A stretch of 64,000 bases of DNA, taken from assembly GCF_029968015.1 (NCBI RefSeq), contig NZ_JASCIS010000034.1, positions 1-64,000 on the forward strand, in the 5' to 3' direction. The number at the start of each line of letters is the position of its first letter. Positions within the stretch are counted from its first letter, which is position 1. The stretch comes from Streptomyces luteolus (GTDB taxonomy: Bacteria > Actinomycetota > Actinomycetes > Streptomycetales > Streptomycetaceae). This document shows, in pieces, positions 1 through 8,758 of this stretch. The notes beneath the pieces are model-generated. The model made no database searches, had not been told where the DNA came from, and saw nothing but the letters and a program-made list of their open reading frames with translations. The position numbers were made by a program, and so were the translations under genes.

Positions 1-315
1 TTTTGCTTTCCGGCCCTTCCGGGCCTTTCGGCGGTGTTGACTCTATCAGATCCTTTCGGGCCTGATTCCCTGTCAACCGGGTTTGTCGTTGCGGCTGTTG
101 GGCCGTTCCGACACTCAAACTCTAGTTGATTTCCCCGGCCGTTCAAAATCGGGCCGCGAATTCAATTCCAGGCATGCCGAAATTGATCCCGTTGGGAGAT
201 CGTGCTGAGTTTGGTGTGCCGCTCTCGCGGCGAGAGATGCCGCCGCAGAACCGTTACGGCTCCGTGGCAACCCGAAGAACTTTACGGATCCAGACAGGGG
301 CTGTCAACCCCCGGT
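1..315. other. intergenic region with no convincing gene
   Basis: The stretch before the first gene is visibly less GC-rich than the genes around it and has no frame with Streptomyces codon bias. It contains several short GC-rich inverted repeats, for example near 11-35 and 195-245, and T-runs at the very start. It could be the 3' flank or leader of something to the left of the window. No RNA family was recognised. Confidence 0.5.
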
Positions 316-873
316 TCACTCAAGATCGCTGAGCCGACCGCCGGCGTCCGGCTGGGCGTCCTCGACCCGGCGGAGCAGCCTGGTCAGCAGCTCGCCGAGC
401 AGCCCACGCTCATCGCCGGAGAGGTCCTGGAGCAGGTCCTCCTCGAAGACCGTCGCCAGGCGCATCGCCTCCAGCCACTTCTCCCGGCCCGCGTCCGTCA
501 GCTCGATGATCACTCGTACGCGATTCGACTCGTCGCGGTCTCGGGTCACGAGGCCCTCCGCGACCATGCGGTCGATGCGGTGGGTCATGGCGGCCGGGGT
601 GAGGCCGAGGCGCTTGGCGATCTCGCCGGGGCCCAGGCGGTACGGGGCGCCGGAGAGGACGAGGGCCTTGAGGACCTCCCACTCCGCGTTGCTGATGCCG
701 AGCGTCGCCGTCTGACGGCCGTAGGCCACGTTCATGCGGCGGTTGAGGCGGCCGAGCGCGGAGACCACCTGCTCGACCTGGGGGTCGAGGTCGCTGAACT
801 CGCGCTGGTACGCGGCGATCTGCTCCTCGAGGGTCGGCTCGGGCGGTGCTGTGGCGTCGGCGGTGTCACCCAT
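316..873 (-). CDS. MarR family transcriptional regulator
   Basis: This 185-aa protein is a winged-helix repressor of the MarR type, a cytoplasmic dimer that usually binds an operator next to its own gene. The recognition helix is around residues 88-102 (LTPAAMTHRIDRM). The wing follows at about 108-125, with the DxR-type turn RDRDESNRVR, and then the usual ITDAG-like strand (IELTDAG). Long N- and C-terminal helices would form the dimer interface. The ATG at 873 is the first good start. The gene is divergent from an MFS transporter at 1000, and the spacer carries repeated AGGTCT motifs, so control of that transporter is the likely role. The inducer cannot be read from the sequence. Confidence 0.9.
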   Translation of the reverse strand: MGDTADATAPPEPTLEEQIAAYQREFSDLDPQVEQVVSALGRLNRRMNVAYGRQTATLGISNAEWEVLKALVLSGAPYRLGPGEIAKRLGLTPAAMTHRIDRMVAEGLVTRDRDESNRVRVIIELTDAGREKWLEAMRLATVFEEDLLQDLSGDERGLLGELLTRLLRRVEDAQPDAGGRLSDLE

Positions 874-898
874 GCCCGGCAGTATCGCACGCTGCGAC

Positions 899-968
899 TT
901 TGCACTAAAGACCTTCGAGCCGTACTCTTTAGGTCTGAACTTTAGCTTCTAAGTCTTCAGGTCTAACT
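899..968. promoter_or_regulatory. candidate MarR operator and divergent promoter
   Basis: The MarR-MFS spacer is locally AT-rich. It contains AAAGACCT at 907-914, its inverted counterpart TTTAGGTCT at 928-936, and a further TTCAGGTCT at 956-964. Inverted AGACCT/AGGTCT pairs between divergent MarR and transporter genes fit an autoregulatory operator. The assignment rests on position and repetition only. Confidence 0.4.
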
Positions 969-999
969 CCTGGAGCGACTCCTACGACTCCTAAGGCAG

Positions 1000-2286
1000 G
1001 TGAAAGTGACCAGGGCGATGGGCGCTGCGATGCGCCGGATCCACGTGGGCAACGCGCTGAGTGCGTTCGGTCTCGGCTTCACGGTCCCGTTCCTCTACGT
1101 CTACGTGGCGCAGGTGCGGGAACTCGGCCCTACGACGGCGGGCCTCGTGCTCGCCGTCTTCGCCGTGGCCGCGCTCGTCGTCCTGCCGTTCACCGGTCGC
1201 GCCGTCGACCGGCGCGGTCCGCTGCCCGTGCTGCTCGCCGCCCTGGTGACCGCCGCGATCGGCGCGATGAGCCTCGGGCTCGCCGCGAACACTCAGCTGG
1301 TGCTCGCCTCGGCCGCGCTGCTCGGTGCCGGGCAGGCCGTGATGCAGCCGGCGCTCGCCACGATGATCGTGGAGTGCTCGACGCCCGAGACCCGTACGCG
1401 CGCATTCGCCATGCAGTTCTTCCTGCAGAACCTGGGCCTCGGCCTCGGCGGTCTGATCGGCGGGCAGATCGTGAAGCACGAGCGTCCCGGTGACTTCACG
1501 CTGCTCTTCGGTATCGAGGCCGGTATGTTCCTGGTTCTCGTCGCGATCATGGCCACGGTGAAGCTCCCGGCGCAGCCGCGTATCGGCGATGCGACGCCGC
1601 AGGCCAAGGGCGGCTGGAAGCGGCTCTTCGGCAACCGGGCCATGGTGCAGCTGTGTGTGCTCGGCTTCGTCCTCTTCTTCGCCTGCTACGGGCAGTTCGA
1701 GTCCGGTCTGTCCGCGTACGGGGTGGAGGCGGCGGGGATCTCGCCGTCCACCCTTGGGATCGCGCTGGCCGCCAACACGGGCGCGATCGTGGCCGCGCAG
1801 TTCCTGGTGCTGAAGTTCGTCGAGCGTCGCAAGCGTTCGCGGGTGATCGCGTCGGTCGGGCTGATCTGGGCCGTGGCCTGGCTCTTCGCCGGGTACGCGG
1901 GCCTGGGGCACGGGAGCCAGGCCATGGCGACGGCCGCGTTCATCTCCACGTACGCGCTGTTCGGGATCGGTGAGGCCATGCTGTCGCCGACCGTCGCGCC
2001 GCTCGTGGCGGATCTGGCGCCGGACGGGATGGTCGGGCAGTACAACTCGGCCTTCGCCCTGGTGAAGCAGCTCGCCCTTGCGGTCGGGCCCGCGGTGGGC
2101 GGGCCGATGGGGGCCTCGCTGCACGGTCCGTACATCGTGCTGTTCGTGCTCTTCTCGCTCGGCATCACAGTGCTCGCCGTGAAGCTCGGGCGGTCGCTCA
2201 CCCCGGCGCAGGACCACCCGTGGGCCGAGAAGAGGAGTCTCGTCGTACGGGAGGGCAAGCCCGCCCCCGAAGTGGCCGGCGTCTGA
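1000..2286 (+). CDS. MFS transporter
   Basis: This 428-aa integral membrane protein belongs to the major facilitator superfamily and has about 12 hydrophobic segments. A cytoplasmic-loop motif A is visible between segments 2 and 3 (FTGRAVDRRGPLPVL), which marks it as a secondary transporter, most likely a proton-coupled exporter. The substrate is unknown. The GTG at 1000 gives the full first helix; ATG codons at 1018 and 1030 are possible alternatives because the ribosome site is poor. It is divergent from the MarR gene at 316-873, the usual arrangement for a repressor-controlled efflux pump. Confidence 0.88.
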   Translation: MKVTRAMGAAMRRIHVGNALSAFGLGFTVPFLYVYVAQVRELGPTTAGLVLAVFAVAALVVLPFTGRAVDRRGPLPVLLAALVTAAIGAMSLGLAANTQLVLASAALLGAGQAVMQPALATMIVECSTPETRTRAFAMQFFLQNLGLGLGGLIGGQIVKHERPGDFTLLFGIEAGMFLVLVAIMATVKLPAQPRIGDATPQAKGGWKRLFGNRAMVQLCVLGFVLFFACYGQFESGLSAYGVEAAGISPSTLGIALAANTGAIVAAQFLVLKFVERRKRSRVIASVGLIWAVAWLFAGYAGLGHGSQAMATAAFISTYALFGIGEAMLSPTVAPLVADLAPDGMVGQYNSAFALVKQLALAVGPAVGGPMGASLHGPYIVLFVLFSLGITVLAVKLGRSLTPAQDHPWAEKRSLVVREGKPAPEVAGV

Positions 2287-2301
2287 CGACGGGCGTACGG
2301 A

Positions 2302-3924
2302 TCACTCGCGCGGCAGGGCGAACTCGCACCAGACCGCCTTGCCGCCTCCCGGGGTGCGGCGGGAGCCCCAGGAGGACGCGATCGTCGCGACGATGGCGAT
2401 GCCTCGGCCCGCTTCGTCGGCCGGCTCCGCTCTGCGGCGGCGGGGCAGGTGGTCGTCGCCGTCGGTGACCTCGACGATCAGGCGGCGGTCCGTACGACGG
2501 AGTCTGAGGCGCATCGGTGGGGTGCCGTGCTGCAGGGAGTTCGCGACGAGTTCGCTGGCGGCCAGGACGCCCAGGTCGTGCAGCTCCGTCGGGAAGCGCC
2601 AGCTGGCGAGGACGCCGGAGGCGAAGGCACGCGCGCGTGGTGCCGCTTCGACGCCGCCGAGCAGTTCGAGCGCGGCGCCCCGGAAGCGCTCCGCGTCGGC
2701 GCCCGTGCGCTTGGGGTGCTGGAGGACCAGGACCGCCACGTCGTCGTCGTGCTCGGCGGTCACGCCCAGGGCGCGGATGAGGCGGTCGCAGACCACCTGA
2801 GGGGTGCCGGTCGCACCGGCCAGGGCCTGTTCCAGGGCGGCCACTCCCTGGTCGATGTCCTCGTCCCGGCGCTCCACCAGACCGTCGGTGTAGAGCACGG
2901 CGGTGGCGCCGGGCGGGAACGGCAGGGAGCCCGACGTGTGCATCCAGCCGCCGGTGCCGAGGGGCGGTCCGGTCGGCTCGTCCGCGCGGTGCAGCTCGCC
3001 CTCCTCGTCGCGTACGAGGATCGGCAGGTGGCCGGCGGACGCGTAGGTGAGGCGGCCCTCGTTCGGGTCGTGGATGGCGTAGACGCAGGTGGCGATCTGG
3101 CTGGCGTCGATCTCCGCGGCGAGGCCGTCGAGCAGTTGCAGGACCTCGTGCGGGGGCAGGTCCAGGCGCGCGTACGCCCGGACCGCCGTGCGGAGCTGGC
3201 CCATGACCGCGGCGGCGCGCACCCCGCGCCCCATGACGTCCCCGATGACGAGGGCGGTGCGGCCGCCGCCGAGGGTGATCACGTCGTACCAGTCGCCGCC
3301 GACCGCGGCGTCCGTGCCGCCCGGCTGGTACGTGGCGGCGATGCGCAGGTCGTCCGGGCCCTCCAACTCCTGCGGGAGGAGGGAGCGTTGGAGGGTGACG
3401 GCGGCCTCGCGGTGGCGGCGTTCGCTGGCGCGCAGGCGCTCGGCGGCCTCGGCCTGGTCGGTGACGTCGGCCGCGAAGACGAGCACGCCGCCGCCGTCGG
3501 GGGTGTCGAGGGGGGTGCACGTGAACGTGTACGACCGGCCGCCGGGGACCTTGCGGGACTTGACCGTGCGCGGCTTGGCGCTGCGCAGGACCTGGTCGAG
3601 CAGGGGGAGCAGGCCGAGCTCCTCCAGCTCGGGCAGGGCTTCGTGCGCGGGGGCGCCGACCGGGCGGGGGCCGAAGGCCTCGGCGTACGCGTCGTTGACG
3701 TACGCGATGCGGTGCTCGGGGCCGTGGACCAGGGCGACGAGGGCGGGGACGCGGTCGAGGATCCCGCGCACCGGGAAGTCCTCGACGGCGGGCGTGGGAG
3801 CGGCGTCATCCGATTCGTCCACCAGGTGTTCGGCGCGGGCGGCGGGCACGGATCCGCGGTCGGATCGTGCTGCGGCGCGGCGTTGCGTTCCGGGGAGTCG
3901 GGCGCTCCAGCGCGTGAAGTTCAC
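2302..3924 (-). CDS. PAS - SpoIIE (PP2C) phosphatase - ATPase regulator
   Basis: This 540-aa signalling protein has three parts. A PAS sensor spans about residues 53-155. A PPM/SpoIIE serine phosphatase domain spans about 170-400, with the metal-binding GGDWYDV and GDVMGRG motifs and a terminal DDDVAVLVL. A C-terminal GHKL ATPase/anti-sigma kinase-like domain covers about 410-535, with the N-box ASELVANSLQHG. Such proteins switch anti-sigma/anti-anti-sigma partners in actinobacteria. The frame is open further upstream, but that part would overlap the 3' end of the NADH dehydrogenase gene and looks non-coding. The GTG at 3924 (reading NFTRWSARLPG) is therefore chosen. The gene converges with the MFS gene. 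Confidence 0.88.
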   Translation of the reverse strand: MNFTRWSARLPGTQRRAAARSDRGSVPAARAEHLVDESDDAAPTPAVEDFPVRGILDRVPALVALVHGPEHRIAYVNDAYAEAFGPRPVGAPAHEALPELEELGLLPLLDQVLRSAKPRTVKSRKVPGGRSYTFTCTPLDTPDGGGVLVFAADVTDQAEAAERLRASERRHREAAVTLQRSLLPQELEGPDDLRIAATYQPGGTDAAVGGDWYDVITLGGGRTALVIGDVMGRGVRAAAVMGQLRTAVRAYARLDLPPHEVLQLLDGLAAEIDASQIATCVYAIHDPNEGRLTYASAGHLPILVRDEEGELHRADEPTGPPLGTGGWMHTSGSLPFPPGATAVLYTDGLVERRDEDIDQGVAALEQALAGATGTPQVVCDRLIRALGVTAEHDDDVAVLVLQHPKRTGADAERFRGAALELLGGVEAAPRARAFASGVLASWRFPTELHDLGVLAASELVANSLQHGTPPMRLRLRRTDRRLIVEVTDGDDHLPRRRRAEPADEAGRGIAIVATIASSWGSRRTPGGGKAVWCEFALPRE

Positions 3925-4081
3925 TGCGTTAGGCCTCGTGTGTTCGCTTCTGGGTCGAGACACGGCACTGGGGATGCCTCGTGCAAGTCGAGGGGCGGTT
4001 CGCCCTTGGTCGTGTCCAGTCTGTCGGACCGGACTGACATCCGTCAGACGCCGGTGCGGTGCGGGGAGTTCCTGGCTCCGG

Positions 4082-5467
4082 TCAGGAGGACTCCTTCGGG
4101 CGCTCCCCTCCGGCCGCGAGTTCGAACTCCGCACGCGGGTGCTCCAGGGAGCCCAGGGAGACGATTTCGCGCTTGAAGAGGCCGGAGAGGGTCCATTCGG
4201 CCAGGACGCGGGCCTTCCGGTTGAAGGTGGGGACCCGGCTGAGGTGGTACACGCGGTGCATGAACCAGGCGGGGTAGCCCTTCATCTTCCGCCCGTAGAC
4301 GTGCGCGACGCCCTTGTGGAGGCCGAGCGACGCGACGGACCCCGCGTATTTGTGGGCGTAGTCCGTCAGGGGCCGGCCGCGCAGTGAGGCGACGACGTTG
4401 TCGGCGAGGACTCTCGCCTGGCGGACGGCGTGCTGGGCGTTGGGGGCGCACTCGGTGCCGGGTGCGTCGGCCGTGATGTCGGGCACCGCGGCCGCGTCAC
4501 CCGCCGCCCACGCGTGCGTGGTGTCGTCCAGGGCGAGCTTCGCGGTGCACTTGAGGCGCCCTCGTCCGTTGCGCGGCAGGTCGGTCGCGGCGAGCACGGG
4601 GTGGGGTTTGACGCCCGCGGTCCAGACGACGGTCCTGGTGGGGAAGCGCGAGCCGTCGTCGAGTACGGCGACCCGGTCCTGGCAGGAGTCGAGGCGGGTC
4701 TCCAGGCGTACGTCGATGTTGCGGCGGCGCAGTTCGCGGACGGTGTAGCGGCCCATCTCCTCGCCGACCTCGGGCAGGATCCGGTTGGAGGCCTCGACGA
4801 GGATCCACTTCATGTCGTCGGGTTTGACGTTGTGGTAGTAGCGCGAGGCGTAGCGGGCCATGTCCTCCAGCTCGCCGAGCGCCTCCACGCCCGCGTAGCC
4901 GCCGCCGACGAAGACGAAGGTGAGGGCCGCGTCGCGGACCGCGGGGTCTCGGGTGGAGGAGGCGATGTCCATCTGCTCGATGACGTGGTTGCGCAGGCCG
5001 ATGGCCTCTTCGACGGTCTTGAAGCCGATGCCGTAGTCGGCGAGCCCGGGCACGGGCAGGGTGCGCGAGATGGAGCCGGGGGCGAGGACGAGTTCGTCGT
5101 ACGGGATCTCGACGGAGCCGGTGCCCTCCTCCTCGGTGGCGAGGGTGGCGACCGTCGCGGTGCGCTTGGCGTGGTCGATGGACTGGGCCTCGCCGATGAC
5201 GACCTTGCAGCCGTCGAGGACGCGGCGCAGCGGTACGACGACGTGGCGGGGCGAGATCGAACCGGCGGCGGCCTCGGGCAGGAACGGCTGGTACGTCATG
5301 TACGGGTCGGGGGTGATCACCATGATCTCCACGGACCCGTGCCTGAGCTCGGGTTTGAGCTTCTTCTGCAGCCGCAGCGCGGTGTACAGGCCGACGTAGC
5401 CGCCGCCGACGACGAGAATGCGAGCCCGGGCGGATCCGGGGGCCCTCCCCCGTGTGTTTGCAGCCAT
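4082..5467 (-). CDS. ndh: type II NADH dehydrogenase (NDH-2)
   Basis: This 461-aa NAD(P)/FAD-dependent oxidoreductase would oxidise NADH and pass electrons to menaquinone without pumping protons, at the inner face of the membrane. An N-terminal FAD-binding Rossmann motif (ILVVGGGYVGLYTAL) lies near residue 17. A second, NADH-binding Rossmann motif (FVFVGGGYAGVEAL) lies near 170. The AAGDAAAVPD segment near 300 closes over FAD. Length and layout match respiratory NDH-2. ATG at 5467 is chosen; a GTG one codon upstream is equally possible, and the open frame further upstream looks non-coding. The gene is divergent from the AtrA-like regulator. Confidence 0.9.
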   Translation of the reverse strand: MAANTRGRAPGSARARILVVGGGYVGLYTALRLQKKLKPELRHGSVEIMVITPDPYMTYQPFLPEAAAGSISPRHVVVPLRRVLDGCKVVIGEAQSIDHAKRTATVATLATEEEGTGSVEIPYDELVLAPGSISRTLPVPGLADYGIGFKTVEEAIGLRNHVIEQMDIASSTRDPAVRDAALTFVFVGGGYAGVEALGELEDMARYASRYYHNVKPDDMKWILVEASNRILPEVGEEMGRYTVRELRRRNIDVRLETRLDSCQDRVAVLDDGSRFPTRTVVWTAGVKPHPVLAATDLPRNGRGRLKCTAKLALDDTTHAWAAGDAAAVPDITADAPGTECAPNAQHAVRQARVLADNVVASLRGRPLTDYAHKYAGSVASLGLHKGVAHVYGRKMKGYPAWFMHRVYHLSRVPTFNRKARVLAEWTLSGLFKREIVSLGSLEHPRAEFELAAGGERPKESS

Positions 5468-5827
5468 CACCAGTCCATGACGCACCGCGGCCGCGCGTTT
5501 GTCCACAGGCCCGGCAATTTGTGTGACCGGAAGTCTGCGCGACCGCGACTCGCGGCGTGTTCCGCGGCTTTGGAGAAATACGCAGGTCAGGGTGTGACTT
5601 GGGCGGCTCGGGCAGGGGTGCAATCGGGGCGGAACCGGTGCGTACTCCGATCGGGGGGCGCACCGTCCGGAACGGGCCCCTTCTGAATTGACTCCGCCTC
5701 AACTATGTTCGTGTGTCATCGGGGTGCGGGGGAAGTACCACAGATGATCACGGCCAGACCCCCTCCGCGCACCGGCAGTCAGGCGGGGAAGTCTCCGGGG
5801 GGAGACGTCATTACCGGGGGAACGCTT
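5468..5827. promoter_or_regulatory. divergent ndh / atrA intergenic region
   Basis: This 360-bp spacer separates the divergent NADH dehydrogenase and TetR genes and must hold both promoters and probably the TetR operator. Several GGAA/TTCC half-sites occur (near 5557, 5632 and 5670). No pair forms a clear palindrome by eye, so no operator is assigned. Confidence 0.4.
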
Positions 5828-6595
5828 ATGCACATTCAGGATTCTCATTGGGGTTCCGCGTCAGCTCTCGCGGCGGCGGACGGGCCTCAGCGGAACGGTC
5901 CGGCGGAGGGTGCGCGCAGCACGCCGCTGCGGGTGGACGCCCAGCGCAATCTGGAGCACGTACTGCGCGCCGCGCGCGAGGTCTTCGGCGAGCTGGGGTA
6001 CGGCGCGCCGATGGAGGACGTGGCGCGGCGGGCGCGGGTCGGGGTGGGGACGGTCTACCGCCGCTTCCCGAGCAAGGACGTCCTCGTGCGGCGGATCGCC
6101 GAGGAGGAGACCGCGCGGCTCACCGAGCAGGCGCAGACGGCCCTCGGTCAGGAGGACGAGCCGTGGTCGGCGCTCTCCCGCTTCCTGCGGACGTCGGTGG
6201 CGTCCGGCGCGGGCCGGCTGCTGCCGCCGCAGGTGCTGCGGGTGGGCGTGGCCGAGGAGGGCTCGGCCCAGTCGGCCGAGGACACGGCGCGGGTGCCGCA
6301 GCAGCGGCACGCGGCCAAGGCCGATCTGCGGCTCGTGGAGCAGCGGCCGGCGCCGGAGCTGGAGGCGGACCCGGATGCGGCGGGTTCGGGTACGGCGGCG
6401 CTGCTCGACGTGGTCGGCCGGCTGGTGGAGCGGGCGCGGGCGGCGGATGCGCTGCGTGCGGACGTGACCGTCGCGGACGTGCTGCTCGTGATAGCCACGG
6501 CCGCGCCTTCGCTGCCCGATCCGGCGCAGCAGGCGGCGGCCTCGGGGAGGCTGCTCGACATCCTTCTGGAAGGGCTGCGGTCCCGGCCCGCCTGA
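5828..6595 (+). CDS. atrA: TetR family transcriptional regulator, AtrA-like
   Basis: This 255-aa TetR-family DNA-binding protein has its helix-turn-helix around residues 35-80 (NLEHVLRAAREVFGELGYG, then VARRARVGVGTVYRRFPSK). The remainder is a helical ligand/dimer domain. Start ATG 5828 follows a GGGGG Shine-Dalgarno; the frame upstream of it is not coding-like. Position next to ndh and the N-terminal MHIQDSH match my memory of S. coelicolor AtrA (SCO4118), which activates actII-ORF4 and other antibiotic and development genes. The orthology is recalled, not computed. The TetR assignment itself is certain. Confidence 0.82.
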   Translation: MHIQDSHWGSASALAAADGPQRNGPAEGARSTPLRVDAQRNLEHVLRAAREVFGELGYGAPMEDVARRARVGVGTVYRRFPSKDVLVRRIAEEETARLTEQAQTALGQEDEPWSALSRFLRTSVASGAGRLLPPQVLRVGVAEEGSAQSAEDTARVPQQRHAAKADLRLVEQRPAPELEADPDAAGSGTAALLDVVGRLVERARAADALRADVTVADVLLVIATAAPSLPDPAQQAAASGRLLDILLEGLRSRPA

Positions 6596-6708
6596 TCTCT
6601 TTTCGGGTTCGGCACACTTTGCGGAAATGCCGGGTAACGGCCTGCGAGTCGGGCCCTAAGGGGTTCGAGTGCGGTCAACTCGTGTTCCTGGCATAGCTGT
6701 TCAGTGTG

Positions 6709-6780
6709 CCCCGAATGAGTGAACGGTAGTGCTGTGTTTCCGTAACTCGCCCCGGATGAGTGGTTGCCCGCATTCGGGGG
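6709..6780. promoter_or_regulatory. repeated CCCCGRATGAGT motifs upstream of sigma factor gene
   Basis: CCCCGAATGAGT at 6709-6720 and CCCCGGATGAGT at 6750-6761 are direct near-repeats 41 bp apart. The inverse form CATTCGGGG follows at 6771-6779. They sit 75-145 bp upstream of the fused sigma factor gene and could be regulator sites or autoregulated promoter elements. Confidence 0.35.
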
Positions 6781-6853
6781 GTCGGTGCCGTTGACGCGTG
6801 TGACACTCTTTCCCGGTGTTCGGTCTGAGTGTTTGTGCGGGGGGCTTCGCGCT

Positions 6854-8722
6854 ATGGGCGTTGACGGGCGGGACGAGCCACTCTCCGGTGGAGATGTCGA
6901 CTCTGCCGGGCGGCCCTCTCGGCAGGTGCCGAGCCAGGGCGGCCCTTCCGGCCCTTCCGGCGCCTCGAGCGGCGCGCGGGACGACGGCTCGCTGACCGAC
7001 GAGCTGCTCGCCTCCGCTCAAGACCCGCTGTCCGACCCCGAGTTGATCGGCCGGATGCGCGCGGGCGACGACTCGGCGTACGAGGAGCTGTACCGCCGCC
7101 ACGCGGAAGCGGTCCGGCGCTACGCGCGTACGTGCTGCCGGGACGGCCACACCGCGGACGACCTGACGTCCGAGGTGTTCGCCCGCATGCTGCAGGCGGT
7201 GCGCGGCGGTTCGGGCCCGGAGCACGCGGTACGCGCGTATCTGCTGACGTCCGTGCGGCGGGTCGCGGCGAGCTGGTCGAAGGCCGGGAAGCGGGAGCGA
7301 CTCGTCGAGGATTTCGCGGTGTTCGCGGCGCAGGCCTCGCGTTCCTCGGAGGTCTCCGACGACGACACCCTGGATCTGGGCGCCGACGTGATGGCGATGC
7401 ACGAGGCCGAGCGGTCCATGGTGATGCAGGCCTTCCGCAGCCTCTCCGAGGAGTGGCAGGCCGTCCTGTGGCACACGGAGGTCGAGGACGACCCGCTGAG
7501 CGAGGTGGCCCCGCTGTTCGGGCACGCCTCGCCCAACGCGACGGCGCAGCTGGCGAGTCGGGCCCGCGAGGGCCTGAAGCAGGCGTATCTGCAGGCCCAT
7601 GTGAGCGTCTCGCTCGCGTCCGACGACGAGTGCGCGCGCTATGCGGACCGGCTCGGGGCGTACGCCCGCGGGCGGCTGCGCACGCGTGCCGAGCGCGGCC
7701 TGCGGGGGCACCTGGAGGAGTGCGCCAAGTGCCGTCTGGCGGCAGGCCAGATCAAGGAGTTGGCGAGCGGCATCCCGGCGCTCGTGCCGGTCGCGGTCAT
7801 CGGTTGGTTCGGCGCCGCCGGGTACTCCGTCAAGGCCGGGCTGCTGTTCGGCGGGAGTGCCGCGGGTGCTGCCGGGGCCGGTGCGGCGGCGGCCGCGGGG
7901 GGCGCGTCCGGCGGTGCGGCCGGGGGCGCGGCGGCCGAGGGGCTCGGCGCCCCGGCGAAGGCCGGTATCGCGGCGGGTGTCGTCGTCGCGGCCGGGGTCG
8001 CGGTGGCGCTCGCCCTCACCGGCAGCGAACCCCAGCCGGAGGCGAAGCCCAAGCCCGCCCCCACCCGGTCCGCCGAGCCGCAGAAGCCGGAACCCGAGCC
8101 GGAGCGGGAGTCCCCGCAGCCGAAGCCGCCGGCCCCGAAGCCCTCATCCGAGCCGACCCCGACCCCGACGCCCACCCCCACACCCACGCCCACCCCCACA
8201 CCCACGCCCACCCCCACACCGACTCCGACGCCACCTCCGCCGCCGAAGCCCAGCCCGTCGAAGCCCGCTCCGCCCCCGCCGGCGGAGCCGAGGATCTACC
8301 CGGTCAACGAGCTGCGGTACAGCGTTCTCGGCGACGGCACCGAGCCCGAGGTGCGGATGGGCGAGTCCAGCTGGTTCTGGCAGCGCCGGGGCCTGAACAT
8401 CGGCGGTCAGCGGTACGACCACGGTGTGACCGTGCACGCCCGCTCCTCGCTGACCATCGACCTCAACCGCCCGTGCAGGTCGTACGACGCGCTCGTGGGC
8501 GTGGACGACATGACGTTCGGGCTCGGCGCGGTGCGGTTCGAGGTGCTCGCCGACGGGGAGCACCTGTGGAGCTCCCCGGTGATGCGCGGCGGGGACCCGG
8601 CGGTGCCCGTGCATGTCGACCTGACCGGACGCAGGACGATCCAGCTGGTCGTCGAGCCGCACACGGAGTTCGACGCGGTGGCGCTCGCGAACTGGGCACA
8701 GTCGAGAATCGCCTGCGCGTAG
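6854..8722 (+). CDS. ECF sigma factor fused to zinc finger, membrane anchor and NPCBM domain
   Basis: This 622-aa protein has an unusual domain order. Sigma region 2 is at about 60-130 (IGRMRAGDDSAYEELYRRH, DDLTSEVFARML) and region 4 at about 190-250. A zinc-finger anti-sigma-like segment follows at about 260-305 with HLEECAKC. Next come an Ala/Gly-rich stretch and a membrane helix near 368-390, then a Pro/Thr repeat linker at about 430-465, and finally an NPCBM carbohydrate-binding domain at about 480-622. One polypeptide would therefore place an RNA polymerase sigma factor inside the cell and a glycan sensor outside. ATG 6854 is in frame just before the sigma domain. Release probably needs proteolysis (inference). 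Confidence 0.87.
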   Translation: MGVDGRDEPLSGGDVDSAGRPSRQVPSQGGPSGPSGASSGARDDGSLTDELLASAQDPLSDPELIGRMRAGDDSAYEELYRRHAEAVRRYARTCCRDGHTADDLTSEVFARMLQAVRGGSGPEHAVRAYLLTSVRRVAASWSKAGKRERLVEDFAVFAAQASRSSEVSDDDTLDLGADVMAMHEAERSMVMQAFRSLSEEWQAVLWHTEVEDDPLSEVAPLFGHASPNATAQLASRAREGLKQAYLQAHVSVSLASDDECARYADRLGAYARGRLRTRAERGLRGHLEECAKCRLAAGQIKELASGIPALVPVAVIGWFGAAGYSVKAGLLFGGSAAGAAGAGAAAAAGGASGGAAGGAAAEGLGAPAKAGIAAGVVVAAGVAVALALTGSEPQPEAKPKPAPTRSAEPQKPEPEPERESPQPKPPAPKPSSEPTPTPTPTPTPTPTPTPTPTPTPTPTPPPPPKPSPSKPAPPPPAEPRIYPVNELRYSVLGDGTEPEVRMGESSWFWQRRGLNIGGQRYDHGVTVHARSSLTIDLNRPCRSYDALVGVDDMTFGLGAVRFEVLADGEHLWSSPVMRGGDPAVPVHVDLTGRRTIQLVVEPHTEFDAVALANWAQSRIACA

Positions 8723-8758
8723 GAAAGGCCGCCCGCCTGCACCTACCGGCGGCCCAAC

